A stretch of 7,941 nucleotides of DNA from an uncultured Burkholderiales bacterium (GCA_903953985.1 CAJBLW010000210.1:1-7941); one strand, 5' to 3'. Counted from the first letter of the stretch, positions 1 through 6,308 are shown. Numbers and translations: made by a program. Notes: generated by a model not told the origin, from the sequence alone.

Positions 1-37
1 CGGATTCTGCGTCCGGTTTGGTGGCGTTTTCATTCAT
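1..37 (-). CDS. Possible start of a further gene downstream of the Bug gene (partial)
   Basis: An ATG at 37-35 on the minus strand opens a frame that runs off the window edge after 12 codons (MNENATKPDAES). It lies 11 bases after the TAG stop of the Bug gene. A TAAGG motif next to that stop would serve as a ribosome binding site about 7 bases before the ATG. This would make it the third gene of the leftward operon. Twelve residues are too few to assign a family, and the frame may be chance. Confidence 0.3.
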   Translation of the reverse strand, partial: MNENATKPDAES

Positions 38-48
38 TGCAGGCCTTA

Positions 49-1050
49 CTAGGCAATAAAGCCAGCTTCATTCATCAGCTCTCGGTGCAGCTGCTCGTTG
101 CGACCCAGCCATTCGAAGTAATCGTTGCCTGTCATCGCGGTCTGCTTGAAGGCCCCTTTTTGCATGAATTCTTGCCACTCCGGCAGGGCGCGCACTTTAT
201 TAAACAGGTCCACGTAGTACTTGGTCTGGGCGGCGGATACGCCGGGTGGCATGAAAATACCGCGCAGCATCAGGTACTCCACGGGCAAGCCAGCTGCCCC
301 GCATGGAGGCACATCACTCCAGGACTGTGTGGCCGTGATTTTGGCTTTGTAGGGCAGGCGTTCTTTGTCAAACACACACAGCGGGCGCAGTGCGCCAGAG
401 CGCCAGTGGGATTCGGCCTCAATGGGGTTATTCACCGTGGAATCGATGTGTTTGCCGACCAGTTGCACCGCCACATCGCCACCCCCCTTGAGCGGGATGT
501 AGATGAGCTTCTTGCCCAGCGTCTTTTCCAGCAATACGGTGATGATTTGATCTTCTTGCTTGGAGCCGGTACCGCCCATTTTGAAGGTCTTGTCAGGCTG
601 GGCCTTGACGGCTGCAAGGTAGTCCTTGGTGGTCTTGTAGGGTGCGTCTGCATTCACCCACAGGACAAATTGGTCCAGCGCCAACATGGACACCGGGGTG
701 AGGTCGCGCCAGTTGAACGGCACGCCAGTCGCCAAAGGGGTGGTGAACAGGTTGGACAGCGTGATAACAATCTTGTGTGCGTTCCCCTTGTCAGCCTTGA
801 CGTCGAGGAAGCCCTCGGCACCCGCACCGCCTGCTTTGTTCACCACAATGATCGGCTGCGGACTGAGCTTGTTCTTGGCGACCACGCCCTGGATAAACCT
901 GGCCATCTGGTCCGCTCCGCCACCGGTGCCAGCCGGCACGACAAATTCAACGGGCTTGGTGGGCTCCCAGGCATGGGCTGCGCAGCCAAGGGCCGCTGCA
1001 GCCAAGACAAAAGTACGCTGCACCGTGCCGATCCATTTTTGCAACTGCAT
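49..1050 (-). CDS. Bug/TctC-type tripartite tricarboxylate transporter substrate-binding protein
   Basis: This is a periplasmic solute-binding protein of the Bug family, which in betaproteobacteria binds carboxylates and similar small anions for tripartite tricarboxylate (TTT) transporters. The 333-residue length is normal. The N-terminus has a basic start, a hydrophobic core (residues 14-23) and an AHA|WEP signal peptidase site near residue 27. The mature protein begins with the family's KPVEFVVPAGTGGGAD pattern, followed by MARFI, and carries the later conserved GTGS and PLKGGGDV segments. I chose the ATG at 1050 over an in-frame TTG at 1056, because AGGAGA (1063-1058) sits 7 bases before the ATG but only 1 base before the TTG. 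The gene follows the acyl-CoA synthetase gene by 50 bases and is probably cotranscribed. No TctA/TctB membrane genes are visible, as is common for orphan Bug proteins. The ligand is unknown; the neighbouring CoA ligase suggests an organic acid (inference). Confidence 0.93.
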   Translation of the reverse strand: MQLQKWIGTVQRTFVLAAAALGCAAHAWEPTKPVEFVVPAGTGGGADQMARFIQGVVAKNKLSPQPIIVVNKAGGAGAEGFLDVKADKGNAHKIVITLSNLFTTPLATGVPFNWRDLTPVSMLALDQFVLWVNADAPYKTTKDYLAAVKAQPDKTFKMGGTGSKQEDQIITVLLEKTLGKKLIYIPLKGGGDVAVQLVGKHIDSTVNNPIEAESHWRSGALRPLCVFDKERLPYKAKITATQSWSDVPPCGAAGLPVEYLMLRGIFMPPGVSAAQTKYYVDLFNKVRALPEWQEFMQKGAFKQTAMTGNDYFEWLGRNEQLHRELMNEAGFIA

Positions 1051-1057
1051 AGCCAAG

Positions 1058-1063
1058 TCTCCT
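1058..1063 (-). promoter_or_regulatory. Ribosome binding site that decides the Bug gene start
   Basis: The minus strand reads AGGAGA here, 7 bases before the ATG at 1050. The same motif lies only 1 base before an in-frame TTG at 1056, so the ATG is the likely start. Confidence 0.75.
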
Positions 1064-1100
1064 GGTTATTGAAAATTCGATGCCGCGGGGGCCAAGCCCT

Positions 1101-2630
1101 TCAGCCGCCGAGCCCCAGCTTGGCCGCCAGCCCGATGCGCTGAAGCTTGCCGGTGGCGCCCTTGGGAATTTCGTCCATGAACAAAATTTTCTTGGGCACT
1201 TTGTAGTCAGCGGCCCGTGAACTGACAAAGGCCTGCAGCTCACGTTCGGTGGCGCTCTGACCCTCGCGCAGTACCACAACCGCTGCGACTTCTTCACCCA
1301 ATTTGGGGTGCGGCATGCCAAAACAGACCACTTGGGCCACGGCAGCGTGGTCCATCAAAATCTCGTCCACCTCTCGAGGGCTGACTTTTTCGCCACCGCG
1401 ATTGATGATTTCCTTCAGACGCCCAGTGATGCTGATGTACCCGTCTGCGTCCATCACGCCTTGGTCGCCGGTGCGGAACCACCCCTGTGTAAAGCCCTCT
1501 TCATTGGCTTTGGGGTTGTTCTCGTAACCGGCCGTCACGTTGGCGCCACGGATCACGATTTCGCCAGTGGAGCCCCGTGGCAACAGGCCGCCCTCGGTGT
1601 CCATGATGCCGATCTCGGGACCAGCGGCAATGCCTACCATGCCCGGTTTGCGCACACCCGGTGGCAGCGGGTTGCAGGCCATCTGGTGCGTCGCCTCGGT
1701 CATGCCGTAGGCTTCAATTAGCGGGGCATGGAACAGCGCTTCAAGCTCCTGAATCACCTGCGGCGGCATGGAAGACGAGGACGAACGCAAAAAGCGCAAC
1801 GGGTTGCGTGCGATGACATCGGCATTGCCTTTGCCCCGGCTCACAATCGCTTGGTGCATGGTGGGCACGGCGGTGTACCAGGTCGGCCGGGCCTCGTCCA
1901 TCCAGGCGAAAAACTTCAGGGCATTAAAACCTGGAGTGCAAAAGACTTGCGAACCTGCAGCCAGGGGCGCCAGCACGCCGGCAATCAGGCCGTGAATGTG
2001 AAACAGCGGCATGACGTTGAGGCCGCAATCCTCAGGCACAAACTGCAGACTGTTGCGGATGTTGGTGGCGGACGCCACCAAATTGCCTTGCGTGAGCGGC
2101 ACGATCTTGGGCCGCGACGTGGTTCCCGAGGTATGGAGCACCATGGACACATCCCCGGCCAAAGCGTAACCGCCGTGGGCTGCGGCAGGTCCTGTCAGCT
2201 TGCCGTCGCGCGGGGTCAGGGTGAAGTGGCCTGCAGGCTGCTCTGGGTCGGCGACCAATTCAATGATGCGCACGCCCAGCTTTTCAGCAACGGCAATGGC
2301 CGGTGAGGTGCTGGACTGTTCCACAATCAACGCTTTGGCATGAAGGTCGTTCAAATAGAACTCGAATTCATCGGCGCGATAAGCTGGATTCAAGGGTGCA
2401 CTGGTCACGCTGCTGGCACAGGCCATGAAACAGGTCGCCATCTCCGGACCGTTGGGCAGCACGATCGCCACCCGGTCGTTGCGGCCAATGCCCAAGGCAT
2501 TGAGCTGCTCAATGGTGGTGGCGATCAGAGAACGTAAGGCGCCAAAATTTAACGGTATCCGCGCTGGCGCTGAAATCGCTGGCGCAGGATTTGCACCGCT
2601 GGCAAGCAAGTCTTGCAAAACAATTGACAT
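1101..2630 (-). CDS. AMP-forming acyl-CoA synthetase, oxalyl-CoA synthetase (AAE3/Pcs60)-like
   Basis: This is a 509-residue ANL-superfamily ligase that activates a carboxylic acid to its CoA thioester via an acyl-adenylate, expected to be cytosolic. The full motif set is present: the ATP-binding loop HTSGTTSRPK (166-175), YGMTE (308-312), TGD (387-389), the hinge region GRLKE (403-407), INRGGEKVSPREVDE (409-423), and the C-terminal catalytic lysine in PKGATGK (Lys495). The segment around 307-331 (EAYGMTEATHQM, then NPLPPG and KPG) and the INRGGEK region closely resemble plant AAE3 and yeast Pcs60 oxalyl-CoA synthetases as I remember them. A small dicarboxylate such as oxalate is therefore a reasonable guess, but the substrate is not proven and no oxalyl-CoA decarboxylase or formyl-CoA transferase lies nearby. 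The ATG at 2630 is supported by AGGA 6 bases upstream. It is the first gene of the leftward operon, with the Bug gene next. Confidence 0.95.
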   Translation of the reverse strand: MSIVLQDLLASGANPAPAISAPARIPLNFGALRSLIATTIEQLNALGIGRNDRVAIVLPNGPEMATCFMACASSVTSAPLNPAYRADEFEFYLNDLHAKALIVEQSSTSPAIAVAEKLGVRIIELVADPEQPAGHFTLTPRDGKLTGPAAAHGGYALAGDVSMVLHTSGTTSRPKIVPLTQGNLVASATNIRNSLQFVPEDCGLNVMPLFHIHGLIAGVLAPLAAGSQVFCTPGFNALKFFAWMDEARPTWYTAVPTMHQAIVSRGKGNADVIARNPLRFLRSSSSSMPPQVIQELEALFHAPLIEAYGMTEATHQMACNPLPPGVRKPGMVGIAAGPEIGIMDTEGGLLPRGSTGEIVIRGANVTAGYENNPKANEEGFTQGWFRTGDQGVMDADGYISITGRLKEIINRGGEKVSPREVDEILMDHAAVAQVVCFGMPHPKLGEEVAAVVVLREGQSATERELQAFVSSRAADYKVPKKILFMDEIPKGATGKLQRIGLAAKLGLGG

Positions 2631-3049
2631 GAATTTTCCTTAATTTTGAAATGATTTTTACAGCAATGACCTCGGAATGCAGCGGCCATATTCAATAGTT
2701 GACTAGGGAATTCCCGTGCTTGCGCTGGCGAGCCTTGTAATGCTACTAACAAAAAACCGCCCTGTTTTGAGAAAAAATGCCTCGCCAGTGGATATGCTGA
2801 TCGACTTGTTAATTCCGAGCAGGTTTTACCGCTTCATGCAAAACTGCCGCGAAGGGCCGCGAAGGGCAGTCATTGTTAACGATGTCCGTGGCTGCGTGGG
2901 ACTCGGCCATCTTGGTCGGTGGTGCCACACACACATTGAAGTGATAGGATTAATTTTTGATTCAGGCCAAGAGCGCAGCTGTTGTTTTGGCGTTGTCACA
3001 AGAACCAGAGTTGGCATGACCTGCTTGATGCAAGAATGAAAGCGCATGA
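2631..3049. promoter_or_regulatory. Divergent intergenic region (419 bases) expected to hold both operon promoters
   Basis: No convincing gene lies here. The synthetase operon starts to the left and the three-gene operon to the right, so both promoters should be inside. I found no clean -35/-10 pair with 16-18 base spacing on either strand and do not mark one. Visible structure includes the palindrome GGGAATTCCC (2706-2715), an 8-bp inverted repeat CTGGCGAG (2725-2732)/CTCGCCAG (2781-2788), and two TTGTTAA copies near 2808 and 2873. A tandem repeat nested in an inverted repeat lies at 2843-2870. No regulator gene lies between the operons. The length would suit control of both directions from a shared site (inference). 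Confidence 0.6.
2843..2870. repeat. 10-bp tandem repeat within a 6-bp inverted repeat
   Basis: GCCGCGAAGG occurs twice head to tail (2846-2855 and 2856-2865). The pair is framed by ACTGCC (2843-2848) and GGCAGT (2865-2870), a perfect 6-bp inverted repeat with a 16-base centre. No T-run follows, so it is not a standard terminator. A protein-binding site between the divergent operons is possible but unproven. Confidence 0.6.
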
Positions 3050-3053
3050 ATGA
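3036..3053 (+). other. Five-codon mini-ORF overlapping the start of the next gene
   Basis: The frame ATG AAA GCG CAT GAA TGA (MKAHE) ends on a TGA that overlaps the ATG at 3050. The reductase gene has only a weak GAAAG-like ribosome binding site, so translational coupling from this mini-ORF is conceivable. The mini-ORF itself has no clear ribosome binding site and may be coincidence. Confidence 0.2.
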
Positions 3054-4207
3054 AAGAATTTGACATCGTGGTGCATGGCGCCACCGGTTTCACCGGCCGC
3101 TTGGTGATCGAATATTTGCTGAAGCAATCCACTGGCCTGCGCTGGGCCATGGGCGGGCGCAGTGCCAGCAAACTGGCTGCCGTGCGGGACGAAGTGGGCG
3201 CACCCGCTGACACGCCTTTGGTGGTGATCGACAGCGAAGACCCGGCGAGCCTGCAGGCCTTGATGGCCCGCACCCGTTTGGTCTTGACCACGGTGGGGCC
3301 GTACCAGTTGTACGGCAGCGGCCTGGTCAAAGCCTGCGCCGAGGCCGGTGTGGATTATGTGGACCTGTGCGGCGAGCCGGCCTGGATGCGCCAGATGATC
3401 GACGCACACCATGCAGCAGCGCAAGCCAGCGGGGCGCGAATTGTGTTCTCGTGTGGTTTTGATTCCATTCCCTTTGATCTGGGGGTGCTGATGCTGCAGG
3501 GGGAGATGCAACAGCGTTTTGGCACGCCCGCTTCGCGTGTGCGGGGCCGTGTGCGCAAGATGAAGGGCACTTTTTCGGGTGGCACCGCGGCCAGCTTCAA
3601 GGCCACCATGGCGGCTGCTGCCAGCCAGCCCGGTGTGCTGGACTTGCTGAAAAATCCTTTCTCTTTGACACCTGGATTTACCGGCCCCAAGCAGCCGACC
3701 GCGCACAAACCGATGGTCGATGAGGTGCTGGAAGTGTGGGTGGCCCCCTTTGTGATGGCGACCATCAACACCCGCAATGTGCACCGCTCCAACTTTTTGC
3801 TCAATCAAGCTTGGGGTGCGGACTTTGTTTACGACGAAATGGTCATCACCGGCCCGGGCGACAAAGGCCAGGCTGTGGCCGAGGCGATTGCTGCGGATAA
3901 AAGCATGAGCGGTGCGGATGTCCTGCAACCCGGTGAAGGCCCTTCGCGGGCGGAGCGCGATGCCGGCTCTTACGATGTTGTGTTCATCGGCCACAACCTT
4001 GCAGGTCAGACCTGCCGCGTGAGCGTGCAAGGCGATCGCGACCCGGGTTATGGCAGCACCTCCAAAATGATCAGCGAAGCGGCCATCTGTTTGCTCCAAG
4101 ACGCCACCCAAACTCCGGGCGGCATCTGGACCCCAGCCTCCAGCATGGGACAAAAACTGATCGACCGCTTGCAGGCCCATGCAGGCTTGACGTTTCGCGT
4201 GGAATAA
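3050..4207 (+). CDS. Saccharopine dehydrogenase-like / trans-acting enoyl reductase family oxidoreductase
   Basis: This 385-residue NAD(P)-dependent oxidoreductase belongs to the family of saccharopine-dehydrogenase-like proteins that includes the mycobacterial trans-acting enoyl reductases. The N-terminal Rossmann signature is GATGFTG (10-16), followed by GGRSASKL (35-42). The family segments TTVGPYQLYGSGLVKACAEA (80-99), VDYVDLCGE (101-109), CGFDSIPFDLG (135-145) and GTFSGGTAAS (173-182) are all present, and the length is normal, so the protein looks complete. True lysine-pathway saccharopine dehydrogenase activity is unlikely given this context; reduction of an enoyl or related intermediate is a family-based guess. 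The ATG at 3050 is preceded only by a weak GAAAG motif. It is the first gene of the rightward operon: the AAGGAG ribosome binding site of the next gene overlaps its TAA stop. Confidence 0.88.
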   Translation: MKEFDIVVHGATGFTGRLVIEYLLKQSTGLRWAMGGRSASKLAAVRDEVGAPADTPLVVIDSEDPASLQALMARTRLVLTTVGPYQLYGSGLVKACAEAGVDYVDLCGEPAWMRQMIDAHHAAAQASGARIVFSCGFDSIPFDLGVLMLQGEMQQRFGTPASRVRGRVRKMKGTFSGGTAASFKATMAAAASQPGVLDLLKNPFSLTPGFTGPKQPTAHKPMVDEVLEVWVAPFVMATINTRNVHRSNFLLNQAWGADFVYDEMVITGPGDKGQAVAEAIAADKSMSGADVLQPGEGPSRAERDAGSYDVVFIGHNLAGQTCRVSVQGDRDPGYGSTSKMISEAAICLLQDATQTPGGIWTPASSMGQKLIDRLQAHAGLTFRVE

Positions 4208-4216
4208 GGAGTTCCC

Positions 4217-4966
4217 ATGTCCAAAGTTTGTCTGGTCATTGGTGCTGGTGATGCCACGGGGGGTGCGGTGGCCAGGCGTTTTGCACGCAAGGGTTACACC
4301 GTCTGCGCCACCCGCCGCACACTGGACAAATTAGAGCCCTTGTTGGCTCAGATCCGACAAGACGGGGGTGTGGCCCATGGGTTCGGCTCCGATGCGCGCA
4401 ATGAAGACGACGTGATCGCATTGGTCGAGCACATCGAAGCCAATATCGGTCCGATCGAGGTGATGGTGTTCAACATCGGTGCCAACTCGCCCAACAGCAT
4501 CTTGACCGAGACCGCGCGGCGCTATACCAAAATGTGGGAGATGGCCTGTTTGGCTGGCTTTCTCACCGGTCGTGAAGTGGCCAAGCGCATGGTGAGTCGA
4601 GAAGACCTGGCCGTAAGCGGCAAGGCCCACAAAGGCACGATCATCTTCACGGGCGCGTCCGCATCGCTGCGAGGCAGTGCGCATTTTGCAGGCTTTTCGG
4701 GTGGCAAGATGGCTTTGCGTTCCCTGGCGCAAAGCATGGCCCGCGAACTGGGCCCCATGGGCATTCATGTGGCACACACCATCATCGACGGCGCGATCGA
4801 CACGGAGTTCATTCGCACGCAATTTCCGCAGCGCTACGCACTCAAAGATGAGGGCGGCATTTTGAACCCCGACCACATTGCCGATGCCTACTGGATGCTC
4901 CACCAGCAACCACGCGACGCCTGGACGCATGAACTCGATTTACGTCCCTATATGGAAAAGTTTTAA
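4217..4966 (+). CDS. SDR family oxidoreductase with Phe in place of the catalytic Tyr
   Basis: This 249-residue protein has the classical short-chain dehydrogenase/reductase fold. The glycine-rich cofactor motif is atypical, GAGDATGG (9-16) rather than TGxxxGxG. An NIGAN segment (86-90) stands where NNAG is usual, and Ser148 in FTGASAS aligns with the catalytic serine. The active-site YxxxK reads FSGGK (160-164): Lys164 is kept but Tyr is replaced by Phe160. I recall a described classical-SDR subgroup with exactly this Tyr-to-Phe change and the FTGAxASLRG and IIDGAID signatures, both visible here (144-153 and 189-195). The change is therefore probably a family trait, not a local mutation. Such a protein may catalyse weakly, use another proton donor, or only bind ligand. 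AAGGAG lies 5 bases before the ATG, and only 9 bases separate it from the upstream gene. The substrate is unknown. Confidence 0.9.
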   Translation: MSKVCLVIGAGDATGGAVARRFARKGYTVCATRRTLDKLEPLLAQIRQDGGVAHGFGSDARNEDDVIALVEHIEANIGPIEVMVFNIGANSPNSILTETARRYTKMWEMACLAGFLTGREVAKRMVSREDLAVSGKAHKGTIIFTGASASLRGSAHFAGFSGGKMALRSLAQSMARELGPMGIHVAHTIIDGAIDTEFIRTQFPQRYALKDEGGILNPDHIADAYWMLHQQPRDAWTHELDLRPYMEKF

Positions 4967-4983
4967 CAACGAAGGAGACACAC

Positions 4984-5574
4984 ATGAAAAATTTTGATTT
5001 TTACTTTGACTTTGGCAGTTTGGCCTCCTACTTGGCCCATACCCAGTTGCACAAGATGTGCACCGAAACCGGGGCCTCAGCCAACTTGCTGCCCATGCTG
5101 CTGGGTGGGGTGTTTCAGGCCACGGGCAATTCCTCGCCCATGACCGTGCCCGCCAAGGGGCGGTATGTCTTTGTGGACTTCAAGCGCTATGCCGATGGTT
5201 ATGGTGTGCCCTTGAACACGAATCCCCACTTCCCGATCATCACGACCACGCTGATGCGAATGGTGACCGCTTTGCAAATGCACAACGACCCTCGCATGCA
5301 GACTTTCATGGATGCGGTGTTCCAAGCGATTTGGGTGAACTCACGCAATTTGAACGACCCGGTCACTGTGGGGCAGGTGTTGACTGACGCCGGATTTGAC
5401 GCGGCGGCCTTGCTGGCCATGGCGAATGACCAGGCCACCAAGGACCAACTCAAGGCCGTCACAATGAAGGCCGTGGAGCGCGGCGTGTTTGGAGCCCCGA
5501 CCTTTTTTGTAGGCGAAGAAATGTTCTGGGGCCAAGACCGCATCGAGCAAGTCAAGGCCGCATTGAAGGCTTGA
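4984..5574 (+). CDS. 2-hydroxychromene-2-carboxylate isomerase family protein (DsbA fold, kappa-GST-like)
   Basis: This 196-residue protein has the DsbA-like thioredoxin fold of 2-hydroxychromene-2-carboxylate isomerases and kappa glutathione transferases. The N-terminal FYFDFGSLASYLA (6-18) carries Ser12 at the place of the catalytic glutathione-activating serine; the family's usual SPYSYL is here GSLASYL, without the proline. The C-terminal part has the cis-proline loop VFGAPTFFV (168-176) and FWGQDRI (181-187), both typical. The founding enzyme isomerises a naphthalene-degradation intermediate with glutathione, but many homologues sit in other catabolic operons, so the actual substrate is open. 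The gene starts 17 bases after the SDR stop and has a strong AAGGAG site 6 bases before its ATG. It is the last gene of the rightward operon and is followed about 100 bases later by a terminator hairpin. Confidence 0.9.
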   Translation: MKNFDFYFDFGSLASYLAHTQLHKMCTETGASANLLPMLLGGVFQATGNSSPMTVPAKGRYVFVDFKRYADGYGVPLNTNPHFPIITTTLMRMVTALQMHNDPRMQTFMDAVFQAIWVNSRNLNDPVTVGQVLTDAGFDAAALLAMANDQATKDQLKAVTMKAVERGVFGAPTFFVGEEMFWGQDRIEQVKAALKA

Positions 5575-5600
5575 GTCGTTATATCAAGCTTCAACACGAG

Positions 5601-5617
5601 GCGCCGAATGTCGGCGC
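5601..5617. repeat. Perfect 7-bp hairpin, no T-tract
   Basis: GCGCCGA and TCGGCGC form a perfect inverted repeat around the 3-base loop ATG, 27 bases after the isomerase stop. No run of T follows, so it is not an intrinsic terminator on its own. It could protect the 3' end of the operon mRNA. Confidence 0.5.
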
Positions 5618-5670
5618 TGTAGGTGCTGAACGTGAACACGCGCAACACCCCGCTTAATTTCCCCAGCAAA

Positions 5671-5704
5671 ACGGCCCCGGAATCGCTACCGGGGTCGTTT
5701 CTTT
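5671..5704. terminator. Rho-independent terminator, probably bidirectional
   Basis: ACGGCCCCGG (5671-5680) pairs with CCGGGGTCGT (5689-5698) over 10 bp, with one G-T wobble and an 8-base loop. On the plus strand TTTCTTT follows (5698-5704), ending the three-gene operon. On the minus strand the stem is followed by TTTT, so it can also end leftward transcription from the acnB remnant. Its place 19 bases beyond the acnB stop suggests it may have come along as acnB's own terminator (inference). Confidence 0.85.
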
Positions 5705-5719
5705 GACTCAGAGAGTCAA
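5703..5719. repeat. 7-bp inverted repeat beside the terminator
   Basis: TTGACTC (5703-5709) and GAGTCAA (5713-5719) are a perfect inverted repeat with a 3-base centre, lying just after the acnB-fragment stop on the minus strand. No T-run follows in either direction. It may be a 3'-end hairpin or a protein site. Confidence 0.5.
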
Positions 5720-5722
5720 CAC

Positions 5723-5908
5723 TCAAGCAGCCACACCCTTGGCATTTTCCACGCACTCATCGATCTGGTTGAAGTTCAGGTACTTGCAAATGGCTGCGTT
5801 GTCCTTGTTTACGATGCCCATGGCTTCGTGGTACTCGGCCACCGTGGGGATGTGGCCCAGCTTGGACGCAATCGCGGCCAACTCGGCGCTGGCCCAAAAC
5901 ACGTTGGG
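5723..5908 (-). pseudogene. acnB: 3' fragment of aconitate hydratase B (last 60 codons)
   Basis: A minus-strand frame without a start codon encodes 60 residues beginning NVFWASAELAAIASKLG, with HIPTVAEYHEA and KYLNFNQID further on, and ends at TGA 5725-5723. This matches the C-terminus of AcnB, the TCA-cycle aconitase: from memory, E. coli AcnB has ANVFLASAELAAVAALIGK, then a TPEEY segment and YRYLNFNQL. The full enzyme has roughly 860 residues, so well over 90% is missing. The fragment is undamaged from Asn (5903-5905) to the stop, which argues for a recent or selectively neutral joining event. Its upstream neighbour is a TauD gene fragment in another frame, with the join at about 5905-5912. 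A full acnB should exist elsewhere in the genome. Confidence 0.85.
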
Positions 5909-6252
5909 TCGGAATGCCAGTACACGCCCGCATCAACCAGGCCAATGGGTACACCGTTCTCATTGATATTGGAGAAGACCATGATTTCGGGGTAGCCCGC
6001 GAGCTGGAAGCTCTTGAGCACATGGACCAACAGCAGGCCAACGATTCGGCTGAAGTCCACCTGCTGCTGCAGTGTGATGCGCTTGTCGCGGAACACCAGT
6101 ACATGGTGCTCCAGATGCGCGCGGTGGATACTGGCGAAGTCGGTGGGTTTGAGGGGCTGCGACAGATCCAGCCCCAGCACCTAGGCACCGACAGTGGCTG
6201 ACAGACTGCGCACCTCAAAATCCTGCGAGGGGGCGTCGTCACGCAGCGCCAC
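5908..6252 (-). pseudogene. 5' fragment of a TauD/TfdA-family dioxygenase gene, with nonsense codon
   Basis: TauD/TfdA enzymes are Fe(II)/2-oxoglutarate dioxygenases. The minus-strand frame reads DFEVRSLSATVGA, then TAG (6183-6181), then VLGLDLSQPL, ASIHRAHLEHHVLVFRDKRI, HVLKSF, PEIMVFSNI and DAGVYWHSD. The family normally has Glu at the stop position (GAEVLGLDLS), so a single GAG-to-TAG change explains it. The gene breaks off immediately after HSD, the HxD iron-binding motif (Asp at 5910-5908), and the distal His and 2-oxoglutarate-binding Arg are lost. Beyond that point the frame reads acnB DNA out of phase until TGA near 5809. The segment RIVGLLLVHVL departs from the usual RFGPLQIHVL, consistent with decay. 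The original start is unclear; GTG at 6252 is one candidate. No function is expected. Confidence 0.85.
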
Positions 6253-6308
6253 CCAACCAGCACAAACCAACCCATCGGAAAAAACAACTAACACCGCATC
6301 TGGCACCA

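Noticed and set aside
1048..1056. TTG at 1056 as start of the Bug gene
   Set aside because: The AGGAGA motif is only 1 base away from it, while spacing to the ATG at 1050 is ideal.
37..1143. 368-codon open frame on the plus strand
   Set aside because: Antiparallel to the Bug gene. The product is rich in His, Arg, Gly and Leu without family features, and the minus-strand protein is clearly recognisable.
2716..3039. 107-codon open frame in the divergent intergenic region
   Set aside because: No ribosome binding site, no recognisable family, and it covers the region where promoters are expected.
2996..4180. 394-codon open frame on the minus strand
   Set aside because: Shadow of the reductase gene at 3050-4207 caused by GC-rich third codon positions. 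It has a His/Arg/Ala-rich composition and no motifs.
4331..4930. 199-codon open frame on the minus strand inside the SDR gene
   Set aside because: Antisense shadow; the plus-strand SDR has clear motifs and a strong ribosome binding site.
5703..5719. Inverted repeat as a second terminator
   Set aside because: Seven-base stem without a following T-run on either strand.
5914..6201. Plus-strand 95-codon frame opposite the tauD remnant
   Set aside because: Shadow of the former tauD coding strand; no ribosome binding site or motif.
5757..6287. 176-codon minus-strand frame across the tauD/acnB remnants
   Set aside because: It is out of frame with both recognisable remnants and its translation (Ser/Arg/Trp-rich) has no family features.
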